64,000 bases of DNA from an uncultured Methylibium sp. (lineage in GTDB: Bacteria; Pseudomonadota; Gammaproteobacteria; Burkholderiales; Burkholderiaceae_C), in NCBI RefSeq assembly GCF_902826655.1, contig NZ_CADEFR010000009.1, forward strand, positions 18,971-82,970, written 5' to 3'. A program made the position numbers and the translations under genes. The notes under the pieces were generated by a model. It had not been told where the DNA came from, did not search any database, and saw only the letters and a program-made list of their open reading frames with translations. Position 1 is the first letter of the stretch; each line of letters begins with the position of its first letter. Below are positions 32,748 to 41,241 of this stretch, in pieces.

Positions 32748-32771
32748 CGATATGAACAAGCATGCATAGCG
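32748..32771. promoter_or_regulatory. Possible ModE-like operator over the regulator start codon
   Basis: CGATATG (32748-32754) and CATAGCG (32765-32771) form an imperfect inverted repeat with a 10-base centre. This resembles the ModE operator pattern CGnTATA...TATAnCG. It covers the ATG at 32762, so binding would block the regulator's own translation start region and could also control the divergent tupB promoter. Confidence 0.45.
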
Positions 32772-33928
32772 ACGACTCCCACCGACCCCTGCCCCTGCGC
32801 GGCCGCGCCGCGCACCGCGTCCAGCTGACCTACAGCCTGGGCGACGACGGCAGCCAGCAGCCGGTCCACCACCCCTTGCTGGCCTTGCTGGACGCGCTGC
32901 ACGGCGGCGGCTCGGTGCTGGCGGCGTCGAAGGCGCTGGGCCTGTCCTACCGCCACGTATGGGGCGAACTGAAGCGCTGGGAGACCACCCTGGGCCGCTC
33001 ACTGATCGTCTGGAACAAGGGGCAGCGCGCGCTGCTGACCCCTTTCGGCGAGAAGCTGCTGTGGGCCGAACGACGCGCCCAGGCCCGGCTGGCTCCGCAG
33101 ATCGAGGCGCTGCGGATGGAGCTGGAGCGCGCCTTTGCCGACGCCTTCGACGACCGCGTCGATGTGCTCTCGGTCTGCGCCAGCCACGACCAGGCGCTGC
33201 CGCTGCTGCGCGAGCTGGCGCTCGCCGAGCAACTGCACCTGGACATCGAGTTCGCCGGCAGCCTGGACGCCTTGCGTGCGCTGGATGCCGGCCGCTGCCT
33301 GCTCGCGGGCTTTCATGTGCTGGACGGTGTCGCCAGTCGCTCGGTCAGCGCCCGGGCCTACCGGGCCCGTCTGCGGCCGGGCCATCACAAGCTGATCGGG
33401 TTCGCGCAGCGCGCCCAGGGCCTGATGGTGGCGGCGGGGAATCCGCTCGGCCTCGCCGCGCTGGCCGACTTCGTACGGCCCGGCCTGCGCCGGGTCGGCC
33501 GGCCCGAGGGCACCGGCACGCGAGTCCTGCTCGAGGAGCTGGCGCAGCGCGACGGCCTGGACCTCGGCGCCGACTATGCGTTGATCGAACCGTCGCACGT
33601 CGCCGCCGCCCAGGCGGTTGCCAGCGGCGCCGCCGACGTGGCCTTCGGCCTCGAGGCCGCGGCGCGCAGCGCCGGCCTGGACTTCGTGCCACTGGCCCAC
33701 GAGCGCTACTTCCTCGTGACGCTGAAGAGCAGCCTCGATCTGCCCGCCGTGCAGCGGCTGGTCGCGCTGCTCGGATCGACCGCCTGGGCACAGACGCTGT
33801 CGGCGCTGCCCGGCTACCGGGCGACCGAGCCCGGGGCGGTGCTGGCGCTGACCAAGGTGCTGCCGTGGTGGAACTATCGCAACGAGCGCCCTGGCGCAGG
33901 CATCGTCGCTCGAAGGAGATCGGCATGA
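32762..33928 (+). CDS. ModE-like regulator with periplasmic-binding-protein-type sensor domain
   Basis: A 388-residue one-component regulator. Residues about 35-115 form a ModE/LysR-type winged helix (HPLLALLDALHGGGSVLAASKALGLSYRHVWGELKRWE). Instead of the molybdate-binding Mop domains of ModE, it carries a C-terminal domain (about 130-370) of the periplasmic-binding-protein type, with HVLDGVASRSVSARAYRARLRPGHHKLIGF and GRPEGTGTRVLLEEL. Such a fold is expected to sense an oxyanion directly. It is divergent from the tup operon, which it probably controls. The ATG has no ribosome binding site; the transcript may be leaderless. It overlaps the next gene by four bases (ATGA). Confidence 0.85.
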   Translation: MHSDDSHRPLPLRGRAAHRVQLTYSLGDDGSQQPVHHPLLALLDALHGGGSVLAASKALGLSYRHVWGELKRWETTLGRSLIVWNKGQRALLTPFGEKLLWAERRAQARLAPQIEALRMELERAFADAFDDRVDVLSVCASHDQALPLLRELALAEQLHLDIEFAGSLDALRALDAGRCLLAGFHVLDGVASRSVSARAYRARLRPGHHKLIGFAQRAQGLMVAAGNPLGLAALADFVRPGLRRVGRPEGTGTRVLLEELAQRDGLDLGADYALIEPSHVAAAQAVASGAADVAFGLEAAARSAGLDFVPLAHERYFLVTLKSSLDLPAVQRLVALLGSTAWAQTLSALPGYRATEPGAVLALTKVLPWWNYRNERPGAGIVARRRSA

Positions 33929-34689
33929 AGTGGTTGCGCTTCCGGCACGCGGACCGGGTGGGCTTCGGGACCCTGGACGAGGGGCACGTGCGCATCCACG
34001 AGGGCGACCTGTTCGCTACGCCGCGCGACACCGGCGAACGACTGCCCGTGTCCGACGTCGAGTGGCTGACGCCTTGCAGCCCCGGCAAGATGATCGGCCT
34101 GTGGAACAACTTCCAGGCGCTGGCCGAGAAGAACGGCTGGGCACGACCCGCCGAGCCGCTGTACTTCCTCAAGGCGTCCAGCAGCTTCGCCGCACACGGC
34201 GCCACGATCCGCGCGCCGGCCGGCGACGTGGGGCGCATCGCCTATGAAGGCGAACTCGCCGTCGTGATCGGCCGCACGGCACGCGCCGTGTCGATCGACG
34301 CCGCGGCGTCGCATGTCTTCGGCTACACCTGCGCCAACGACGTGACGGCCATGGAGCTGATCGGCCGCGACCCGAGCTTCCCGCAATGGGCGCGCGCCAA
34401 GAGCTTCGACGGGTTCGGCGTCTTCGGTCCGGTGATCGAGACCGACTTCGACTTCGCGCGGGCGACGCTGCGCACGCGAGTCGGCGGCCGCGAGCGGCAG
34501 AACTACGCGCTGTCGGACATGGTCTTCTCGCCGGCCGAGCTGGTGTCGCGCCTCTCGCAGGACATGACGCTCGAGCCCGGCGACGTGATCCTGTGCGGCA
34601 CCTCGCTCGGCGTGATGCCGATGAAAGCCGGCAGCCAGGTCGAGGTCGAGATCGACGGCATCGGCGTGCTGAGCAACCTCTACGGCTGA
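33925..34689 (+). CDS. Fumarylacetoacetase-family hydrolase/isomerase
   Basis: A 254-residue FAH-fold protein. Metal ligands are visible in IAYEGELAVVIGR (two Glu) and GYTCANDVTA (Asp), and the C-terminal core reads DVILCGTSLGVMPMKAGSQVEVEIDGIGVLSN. Family members include fumarylpyruvate hydrolase, oxaloacetate decarboxylase/tautomerase and HpcE-type isomerases; the exact reaction is not clear. The start overlaps the regulator stop by four bases and has AAGGAG seven bases upstream. Coupling of a metal-oxyanion regulator to such an enzyme is odd and may be accidental or point to a linked pathway. Confidence 0.88.
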   Translation: MKWLRFRHADRVGFGTLDEGHVRIHEGDLFATPRDTGERLPVSDVEWLTPCSPGKMIGLWNNFQALAEKNGWARPAEPLYFLKASSSFAAHGATIRAPAGDVGRIAYEGELAVVIGRTARAVSIDAAASHVFGYTCANDVTAMELIGRDPSFPQWARAKSFDGFGVFGPVIETDFDFARATLRTRVGGRERQNYALSDMVFSPAELVSRLSQDMTLEPGDVILCGTSLGVMPMKAGSQVEVEIDGIGVLSNLYG

Positions 34690-34846
34690 GCGCTGATTCG
34701 AACCTAGGGGGCCGAACGAGAGGAAGCGGAGCTCGGCGGCTCCCTCATCCGGGCCGGTGATCGTCCCCCCTACGGACGATTGGTTCCTGCGACCCAGCCA
34801 CTACCCTGCATGGTCATGGAGCGCGATGCTCCGGGAGTTCCTGACC

Positions 34847-35860
34847 ATGCGACTCGATGCCCTGCTGCTGTCCGCGACGCTCGCCCTGCTCGGGTCGTCG
34901 GCGCCGGTCGCGGCGAACCCGTCCCCTGCGCCGGTCGTCACCATCGTGGACGGCGAAGCCCAGGTCATCCGCGAGTCCTCGCGCTTCACCGCGGTCGAAG
35001 GCCTGCGACTCGAGGCCGAGGACATCGTGCATACGGCCGACGGCACGCGCGTCGTGCGCATCGAGTTCAGCGACGGCTCGGCCGTCGACCTCGGGCCGGC
35101 CACTCGCCTGCAGTTGCAGCCGCGGCTCGCGGCCGAGAGCGGCACCGATCGCCCGTCGCGCCTGTATGCGCTGAGCGGCTGGTTCAAGCTCACGGGCTCC
35201 GGCCTCGGCCTGGCATCCCCGCGTCTCGACGCGACCGACGTCAGCGGCTCCGTGGTGCTGCGCATCGCCGACGACGCGGTCCTGGCCTTCGTCGAGTCCG
35301 GTGGCCTGCGCCTGGTCGAACGGGCTGCGACGCGGCCGCCTCTGACGCACGCGCTGAAGGACGGCGAGGCCTACGTCCGCCAGGGTGACGACGCCGGCAC
35401 GCTGACGCCGAGACCCGGCGCGGCGATGCTCAAGGCGATGCCCCGCGCATTCACCGACTCGCTGCCGATGCGCGCTTCGCGGTTCCAGGACAGGCTTGTC
35501 GCGCCGCCTGCACCCACCGAGATCGCCTATGTCGATGTCGCGCCATGGATCCATGGCGAACGCGCACTGCGCTACGGCTTCGTCCAGCGCTGGCGCGGCA
35601 AGGCCCGCGAGCCGCAGTTCCGCAGCGCGCTGCTGGCCGAGCTCGCCATGCACCCCGAGTGGGACCGCACGCTGTTCCCCGAGAAGTACGCACCGCCCAA
35701 GCCGCGTCCGGTGGCCCGGGCGACGACGACGCCGGCGGCGGCTCCTCAGGTCGCGACCACGCTGCGCGCACCGCTGTTCGCCCCGGAGCTGCTGCCGCTG
35801 ACCAGCGCCGCAACGCCGGACCGCAGCCCGCGTGTGCCGTCGCTGCCGCGCCTGCCCTGA
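34847..35860 (+). CDS. Exported FecR-domain protein
   Basis: A 337-residue protein with a signal peptide (residues 1-23, ending VAAN). It contains one FecR domain (about residues 30-190) with VTIVDGEAQVIRESSRFTAVEGLRLEAEDIVHT, FSDGSAVDLGPATRLQL and the beta-rich part of the fold. The C-terminal third has a Pro/Ala-rich tail with EWDRTLFPEKYAPPKPRP. FecR domains usually transmit a signal at the membrane, but no sigma factor lies here; instead the next two genes are a haem-type sensor and a Ser/Thr kinase, 30 and 59 bases apart. A three-gene signalling operon is likely. ATG at 34847 has GGGAG nine bases upstream. Confidence 0.8.
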   Translation: MRLDALLLSATLALLGSSAPVAANPSPAPVVTIVDGEAQVIRESSRFTAVEGLRLEAEDIVHTADGTRVVRIEFSDGSAVDLGPATRLQLQPRLAAESGTDRPSRLYALSGWFKLTGSGLGLASPRLDATDVSGSVVLRIADDAVLAFVESGGLRLVERAATRPPLTHALKDGEAYVRQGDDAGTLTPRPGAAMLKAMPRAFTDSLPMRASRFQDRLVAPPAPTEIAYVDVAPWIHGERALRYGFVQRWRGKAREPQFRSALLAELAMHPEWDRTLFPEKYAPPKPRPVARATTTPAAAPQVATTLRAPLFAPELLPLTSAATPDRSPRVPSLPRLP

Positions 35861-35889
35861 ATCCAGCGCTCCGGCGCGAAGGAAGCCTC

Positions 35890-36765
35890 ATGAAGCTGCT
35901 GCTCAAGTTCAACCTGGTCTTCATCACCGTGTTCCTGCTCGGCCTCGGCGCCACCGGCTTCGTCACGCGCGAGCTGCTGCAGCGCAACGCGCAGGAAGAA
36001 GTGCTGCAGCACGCGCGCTTCATGATGGAGAAGGCGCTGGCCGTGCGCTCCTACACGTCGACCCAGGTGGCCCCGCTGCTCGAGACGCAGATGAAGTACA
36101 GCTTCCTGCCGCAGTCGGTGCCGGCCTTCTCGGCCACCGAGGTGCTGGCCAAGGTGCAGAAGAACTACCCCGAGTACAGCTACAAGGAAGCCACGCTGAA
36201 TCCGACCAATCCCCGCGACCGCGCGGTGGAGTGGGAGGTCGACGTGATCTCGGAGTTCAGGAAGTCGACGACGACGAAGGAGTTCGTCGGCCAGCGCGAC
36301 ACGCCGGCCGGCCGGTCGCTCTACATCGCCCGCCCGATCCGCATTGCCGACGGCGCCTGCCTGCGCTGCCACAGCACGGTCGACGCCGCGCCCAAGACCC
36401 TGGTCGAGAAGTACGGGCCGGCCAACGGCTTCGGCTGGCATGTCGACGAGATCGTCGGCGCCCAGCTCGTGTCGGTGCCGATGGCCGTCCCGCTGCAGCG
36501 CGCAGAGCGCGCCTGGGGCGTCTTCATGGCGCTGCTGAGCGCGGTCTTCGTCGTCATCGCACTGGCGCTGAACGGCATGCTGTGGTGGATGGTCATCCGC
36601 CCGGTGACACGACTCTCGGCCGTGGCCGACCGCGTCAGCCGCGGCGACCCGTCGGCGCCGGCCCTGGTGCCGGCCAGCCGCGACGAGATCGGCGTGCTGG
36701 TCCAGTCCTTCGCCCGCATGCGCAAGAGCCTGGTGCAGGCGATGAAGATGCTCGAGACCGCATGA
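35890..36765 (+). CDS. Membrane sensor with DUF3365 (c-haem) and HAMP domains
   Basis: A 291-residue protein. TM1 spans about residues 5-27, a periplasmic DUF3365/Tll0287-like domain spans about 28-205, TM2 about 212-235 and a HAMP linker about 236-288. The periplasmic domain contains CLRCH, a CxxCH site for covalent haem c, within RPIRIADGACLRCHS. The protein ends with the HAMP, so it has no output domain of its own and must signal through another protein. The adjacent kinase gene is the obvious candidate. Redox, nitric oxide or other gas sensing is plausible but not shown. The start has AAGGAAG upstream. Confidence 0.85.
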   Translation: MKLLLKFNLVFITVFLLGLGATGFVTRELLQRNAQEEVLQHARFMMEKALAVRSYTSTQVAPLLETQMKYSFLPQSVPAFSATEVLAKVQKNYPEYSYKEATLNPTNPRDRAVEWEVDVISEFRKSTTTKEFVGQRDTPAGRSLYIARPIRIADGACLRCHSTVDAAPKTLVEKYGPANGFGWHVDEIVGAQLVSVPMAVPLQRAERAWGVFMALLSAVFVVIALALNGMLWWMVIRPVTRLSAVADRVSRGDPSAPALVPASRDEIGVLVQSFARMRKSLVQAMKMLETA

Positions 36766-36823
36766 ACACGACCTCGTCCGCCGACCGGTCGCGCCTGTCC
36801 ACGCGCGCCACCTGGGGCCCGTC

Positions 36824-38344
36824 GTGAACGCCCGCGCCGACCTGCTGGAATCCGCGCCGCCGGGCCAGGAGCATCCGGCCCGCCTCGGCAAGTACGTCCT
36901 GACCGGCGTGCTCGGCGAGGGCGCGATGGGCACGGTCTACAAGGGGGTCGATCCGGTGATCCACCGCGCCGTCGCGGTCAAGGCGATCCGGCGCCACCTG
37001 TTCGACGTCCAGTCCGGCAGCATCTCGGCGGCGCAGCGCTTCCGCAACGAGGCCCAGGCGGCCGGGCGCCTGTCGCACCCCGGCATCGTCTCCGTCTACG
37101 AGTACGGCGAGGAAGCCGGCACCGCCTACATCGCGATGGAGTACGCACAGGGCTGCTCGCTCGGCCAGTACCTGGCGCTGCCGCTGCGCCTGCCGGAAGC
37201 TGACGTGTTGAGTCTGATGGTGCAGCTCCTCGAGGCCCTGCACTACGCGCACGAGCAGGGCGTGTGGCACCGCGATGTCAAGCCGGCCAACCTGATCATC
37301 ACGTCGGAGGGGCGGCTCAAGGTCACGGACTTCGGTATCGCCCGCATCGAGTCGAACGCGCTGACCCAGTTGCAGCACACGCTGCTGCTCATCGGCTCGC
37401 CCGGCTACATCGCGCCGGAGCGCTACACCGGCGAGGCGCCCGATCAGCGCGTCGACCTGTTCTCCTGCGGCGTGCTGCTCTACCAGATGCTGACCGGCGT
37501 CCCGCCCTTCGCCGGCACCGACTCCGAGGTCATGTACCAGGTGCTGCAGCACGAGCCGACCGCACCGTCCAAGGTCGAAGGCACGCTGCCGACCGAAGCC
37601 TGCTACGACGACGTGGTCGCGCGCGCCCTGGCCAAGCGGCCCGTCGATCGGTTTGCGAGCGCCCTCGAGTTCCGGGACGCGCTGCTGTCGCTGGCCTCGC
37701 GGCCGGTGAACCGCCGGCTGTCGACGGCGCTGATCCGGGGCATCGAAGCGGTCACCGATGCGCGCGCCACCACGCCGGTCGGGCCGCGGCTGCCGATGCA
37801 GTCGCAGCCGCAGCCGCGGGTCGACAGCCTGCCGGCCGCCGTACCGAAACCCCCACAGGCCACCGGCCCGGCCTGGGAGGCCACGCAGCTCAAGGCGATC
37901 GAGATCCTGCTCGCCGAACACCTGGGACCGCTGGCACGCGTGCTGGTGCAGCGCCAGGCCGCCGTGACGCCCGCTGGCGATGTTGCCGCCCTGACCGAGA
38001 CGCTGGCCGCGGCGGCACTGGCGGCGGACGATCGCAAGCTCTTCCTCGCCGCCGCCGCGCGACTGCGGCCGGGCGCGGTCGTCGCGGCGCCACCGCCGCT
38101 GCGTGCGGCACCGCCGACGCTGGTGCTCGAAGTTGCCGGCGCACAAGCCCTGCAACCAGCGACGCTGGAGGCCGCCCAGGCCCTGCTGGCGGCGCACATC
38201 GGCCCGATTGCCCGGCTGATGGTCAAGAACGCACTGTCCGTCGCCGGTGACCGCGACAACTTCTTCAAGGTGCTGGCCGACCTGGCGGCCGACTGCATCG
38301 ACCGACAGCGTCTGCTCGACGAACTGGCGCGTCTGCCCCGTTGA
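36824..38344 (+). CDS. Cytoplasmic Ser/Thr protein kinase with duplicated C-terminal domain
   Basis: A 506-residue kinase. Gly-rich loop LGEGAMGTVYKG (30-41), ATP-binding Lys53 (AVAVKAI), catalytic loop HRDVKPAN (149-156), DFG (169-171), and APER at the activation end are all intact. It has no membrane helix. The C-terminal part contains two similar helical units (residues about 355-413 and 447-503, each with LLAxHxGPxARxxV). I read these as a duplicated regulatory or docking domain. GTG at 36824 is the start. It is the last gene of the FecR/haem-sensor/kinase unit, and substrates are unknown. Confidence 0.9.
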   Translation: MNARADLLESAPPGQEHPARLGKYVLTGVLGEGAMGTVYKGVDPVIHRAVAVKAIRRHLFDVQSGSISAAQRFRNEAQAAGRLSHPGIVSVYEYGEEAGTAYIAMEYAQGCSLGQYLALPLRLPEADVLSLMVQLLEALHYAHEQGVWHRDVKPANLIITSEGRLKVTDFGIARIESNALTQLQHTLLLIGSPGYIAPERYTGEAPDQRVDLFSCGVLLYQMLTGVPPFAGTDSEVMYQVLQHEPTAPSKVEGTLPTEACYDDVVARALAKRPVDRFASALEFRDALLSLASRPVNRRLSTALIRGIEAVTDARATTPVGPRLPMQSQPQPRVDSLPAAVPKPPQATGPAWEATQLKAIEILLAEHLGPLARVLVQRQAAVTPAGDVAALTETLAAAALAADDRKLFLAAAARLRPGAVVAAPPPLRAAPPTLVLEVAGAQALQPATLEAAQALLAAHIGPIARLMVKNALSVAGDRDNFFKVLADLAADCIDRQRLLDELARLPR

Positions 38345-38480
38345 TCGCCGCGTGCACTTCGGGACTCGCACCGTGCCAGGCTTCTCGCTTCCTGCCCCTC
38401 CACCCCCGAAGCACGGCATGGAAGCGCCCCGCTGCAACGCCTAGCTTTCAGACATGCAGCACCGCGATCGGAATCCCGCC

Positions 38481-38699
38481 ATGAACACCGCCACGACGCC
38501 CCAGCCCCGCCCGCGTTACGAACTGAGGTTCCGCTCGCTGTTCGACGACGGCCGGGCCTACGCCTTTCCCTGCGACGCCGCCGGCCACGTGGACATGGAC
38601 GGCCTCAGCGAGCGGGCACGCCACAATTACCTGTACGCACGCACGGTGATCGGCCGCGAGGTCGCGATGCCCGCGGTGCAGCCGAGCGCGACGCACTGA
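38481..38699 (+). CDS. Small conserved-looking protein of unknown function
   Basis: A 73-residue protein (NTATTPQPRPRYELRFRSLFDDGRAYAFPCDAAGHVDMDGLSERARHNYLYARTVIGRE). It is not exported. The middle, with FPCDAAGHVDMDGLSERARHNYLYAR, looks like a small folded domain of the type found next to transport or metabolic genes in Burkholderiales. I do not know a function. The start has GGAA upstream. It converges with the PanE-type gene. Confidence 0.65.
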   Translation: MNTATTPQPRPRYELRFRSLFDDGRAYAFPCDAAGHVDMDGLSERARHNYLYARTVIGREVAMPAVQPSATH

Positions 38700-38717
38700 G
38701 ACGCCGCGCTCGCCGCG

Positions 38718-39728
38718 TCAGCCCAGCGCTTGCACGGCGAGCCGGCCCTTCGCGTCGCCGAGCGTCTTGCCCAGCAGGCTGGTCGCCGCGTAGATCGCGT
38801 CGATCGTCGGCGTCGGCGTCGCGGTGATGCGAGCCAGCTCGACGACGCTGCCGACCAGCGCCTGCAGCTCCAGCGCCCGACCCGCTTCCACGTCCTGCAG
38901 CATCGAGGTCTTGTGCGCGCCGACCGCCTCGGCGCCCGCGATGCGCTGGTCGAGCGAGACCTTGAACTGCACGCCGAGCTTCTCGCCCACCGCCTGGGCC
39001 TCGCGCATCATGCTGGCCGCGAGCTCGCGCGACAGCGGGTAGCGACAGATGTCTTCCAGCGTCGCGTGCGTCAGCGCGCTGATGGGATTGAAGCTCAGGT
39101 TGCCCCACAGCTTGACCCAGATCTCGCCCCGGATGTCCTTGCTGACCGGACTCTTGAAACCGGCCTTGATCATGGCCTGCGACAGCGCCTCGATGCGCGG
39201 GCTGCGCGTACCGTCGGGCTCGCCGAGGGTGAAACGGTTGCCCTCGATGAGTTTCACGACGCCGGGCGCCACCAGCTCGGCCGCCGGGTACACCACGCTG
39301 CCGATCACGCGCTCGGGCTCGATGTGGGCCGCGATCGCGCCGTCCGGGTCGACGCTGGACAGCGCCCGGCCTTCGTACGGCCCGGCCAGCTTGTGGAAGT
39401 ACCACCACGGCACGCCGTTGATCATGGTCACGACCACGGTCTGCGGGCCGAAGAGGTCGCGCAACTCGGGCAGCAGGTCGCGCACCTGATGCGCCTTGAC
39501 CGTCAGCAGCACCGCATCCTGCGGCCCGGCCTCGGCCATGCGCTGCACGGCCTTGGCGGTCGGTGCGTGCTGCTCGCTGCCGTCCTCGAGCATCAGGCGA
39601 AAGCCGTTGGCCTGGATCGCCGCCAGATTCCTGTTGCGCGCGATGAAGGTCACGTCCTCGCCGGCGATCGCCAGCTTCGCGCCCAGGTAGCCGCCGATCG
39701 CGCCGGCCCCGACGACGGCGATCTTCAT
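38718..39728 (-). CDS. 2-dehydropantoate 2-reductase family protein (ApbA/PanE)
   Basis: A 336-residue NADP-dependent oxidoreductase. The dinucleotide site is VVGAGAIGGYLGAKLA. The catalytic Lys and the conserved region KLWGNLSFNPISALTHATLEDI fit the PanE/ApbA family. PanE makes pantoate for coenzyme A, but many paralogues reduce other 2-oxoacids. It overlaps tctA by four bases (ATGA), so this copy may act on a keto acid brought in by the tct transporter. Length is normal for the longer variant of the family. Confidence 0.85.
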   Translation of the reverse strand: MKIAVVGAGAIGGYLGAKLAIAGEDVTFIARNRNLAAIQANGFRLMLEDGSEQHAPTAKAVQRMAEAGPQDAVLLTVKAHQVRDLLPELRDLFGPQTVVVTMINGVPWWYFHKLAGPYEGRALSSVDPDGAIAAHIEPERVIGSVVYPAAELVAPGVVKLIEGNRFTLGEPDGTRSPRIEALSQAMIKAGFKSPVSKDIRGEIWVKLWGNLSFNPISALTHATLEDICRYPLSRELAASMMREAQAVGEKLGVQFKVSLDQRIAGAEAVGAHKTSMLQDVEAGRALELQALVGSVVELARITATPTPTIDAIYAATSLLGKTLGDAKGRLAVQALG

Positions 39729-41239
39729 GCCGCGCTCGCGCCTTGCTCGCGGTTCTTGGCCCGCGCCTTCAGGGCACCCCACAGCGGCCACAGCAGCAGC
39801 AGGATCGCCAGCGAGGCGATGCCGCCGACCAGCGCGTTGGACCAGAAGATCGACAGGCTGCCCTCGGACAGCAGCATCGCCTGCCGGAAGCTGGACTCCG
39901 CGCCCTTGCCCAGCACCAGCGCCAGCACCAGCGGCGCCAGCGGGTACTTGAGCTTCTTGAAGAGATAGCCGAAGACGCCGAAGACCAGCATCATCACCAC
40001 GTCGAACATCGAGTTGTTGACCGTGTACGCGCCGATCGCGCACACCACGATGATGACCGGCGCGATGATGGAGAACGGGATCCGCAGGATCGCGGCCCAC
40101 CACGGCACCGTGGTCAGCACGACGATCAGGCCGACGATGTTACCGAGGTACATCGACGCGATCAGGCCCCAGACGAAGTCCTTCTGCTCGACGAAGAGCA
40201 TCGGCCCCGGCTGCAGGCCCCAGATCAGCAGGCCACCCAGCAGCACGGCGGCGGTCGGCGAACCCGGCACGCCGAGCGTGAGCATCGGCAGCAGCGCCGA
40301 CGTGCCGGCGGCGTGCGCCGCGGTCTCGGGGGCGACCACGCCCTCGATCTCGCCCTTGCCGAAGCCCTGCGGGTTCTTCGACATGCGCTGCGCGACGCCG
40401 TAGCTCATGAAGGACGCCGGCGTCGCGCCGCCCGGCGTGATGCCCATCCAGCAGCCGATCGCGGTGGAGCGCAGGAAGGTCTTCCAGTGGCGCCACAGGC
40501 CGGCCCAGGTCTGGAACACCACCGTCGGGCTGATCTTCGCGCTCTTGCCCTTGAACGCCAGGCCCTCCTCCATCGTCAGCAGGATCTCGCCGATGCCGAA
40601 CAGGCCGATCACCGCGATCAGGAAGTCGAAGCCCTTGAGCAGTTCGGTGCTGCCGAAGGTCATGCGCAGCTGGCCGGTGACGTTGTCCAGACCGACGCAG
40701 GCGAGCGCAAAGCCCAGCATCATCGATGCGATCACCTTCGCCGCCGGCTCCTTGCTCATGCCGACGAAGCTGCAGAAGGTCAGCAGGTAGACCGCGAAGA
40801 ACTCCGCCGGCCCGAACTTCAGCGCGAACTTCGCCAGCAGCGGCGCCAGGAAGGTGATGACGATGACGGCGATCAGTGCGCCGACGAAGCTCGAGGTGAA
40901 GGCGGCCGTCAGGGCCTGCGCCGCCTTGCCCTGCTGCGCCATCGGATAGCCGTCGAAGGTGGTCGCCACGCTCCACGGTTCGCCGGGGATGTTGAACAGG
41001 ATCGACGTGATCGCCCCGCCGAACAGCGCCCCCCAGTAGATGCAGCTCAGCATGATGATCGCCGAGGTGGGATCCATGCTGAAGGTCAGCGGCAGCAGGA
41101 TCGCGATGCCGTTGGCGCCGCCCAGGCCGGGCAGCACACCGATCAGCACGCCCAGCGTGATGCCGATCAGCATGAACAGCATGTTCTTGGCCGTCAGGGC
41201 GACGGCGAAGCCATGCATCAGGTTGTTGATCTCTTCCAT
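39725..41239 (-). CDS. tctA: Tripartite tricarboxylate transporter, large permease subunit
   Basis: A 504-residue membrane protein with about 11-12 helices. The family motif GVLPGLGGANGIAILLPLTF and the second copy ITPGGATPASFMSYGVAQR, with PGSPTAAVLLGGLL, match TctA. It uses the proton gradient together with TctB and the TctC binding protein. Order here is tctC-tctB-tctA-panE-like on the minus strand. The substrate (citrate or another carboxylate) cannot be deduced from sequence. Confidence 0.92.
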   Translation of the reverse strand: MEEINNLMHGFAVALTAKNMLFMLIGITLGVLIGVLPGLGGANGIAILLPLTFSMDPTSAIIMLSCIYWGALFGGAITSILFNIPGEPWSVATTFDGYPMAQQGKAAQALTAAFTSSFVGALIAVIVITFLAPLLAKFALKFGPAEFFAVYLLTFCSFVGMSKEPAAKVIASMMLGFALACVGLDNVTGQLRMTFGSTELLKGFDFLIAVIGLFGIGEILLTMEEGLAFKGKSAKISPTVVFQTWAGLWRHWKTFLRSTAIGCWMGITPGGATPASFMSYGVAQRMSKNPQGFGKGEIEGVVAPETAAHAAGTSALLPMLTLGVPGSPTAAVLLGGLLIWGLQPGPMLFVEQKDFVWGLIASMYLGNIVGLIVVLTTVPWWAAILRIPFSIIAPVIIVVCAIGAYTVNNSMFDVVMMLVFGVFGYLFKKLKYPLAPLVLALVLGKGAESSFRQAMLLSEGSLSIFWSNALVGGIASLAILLLLWPLWGALKARAKNREQGASAA

Positions 41240-41241
41240 GC

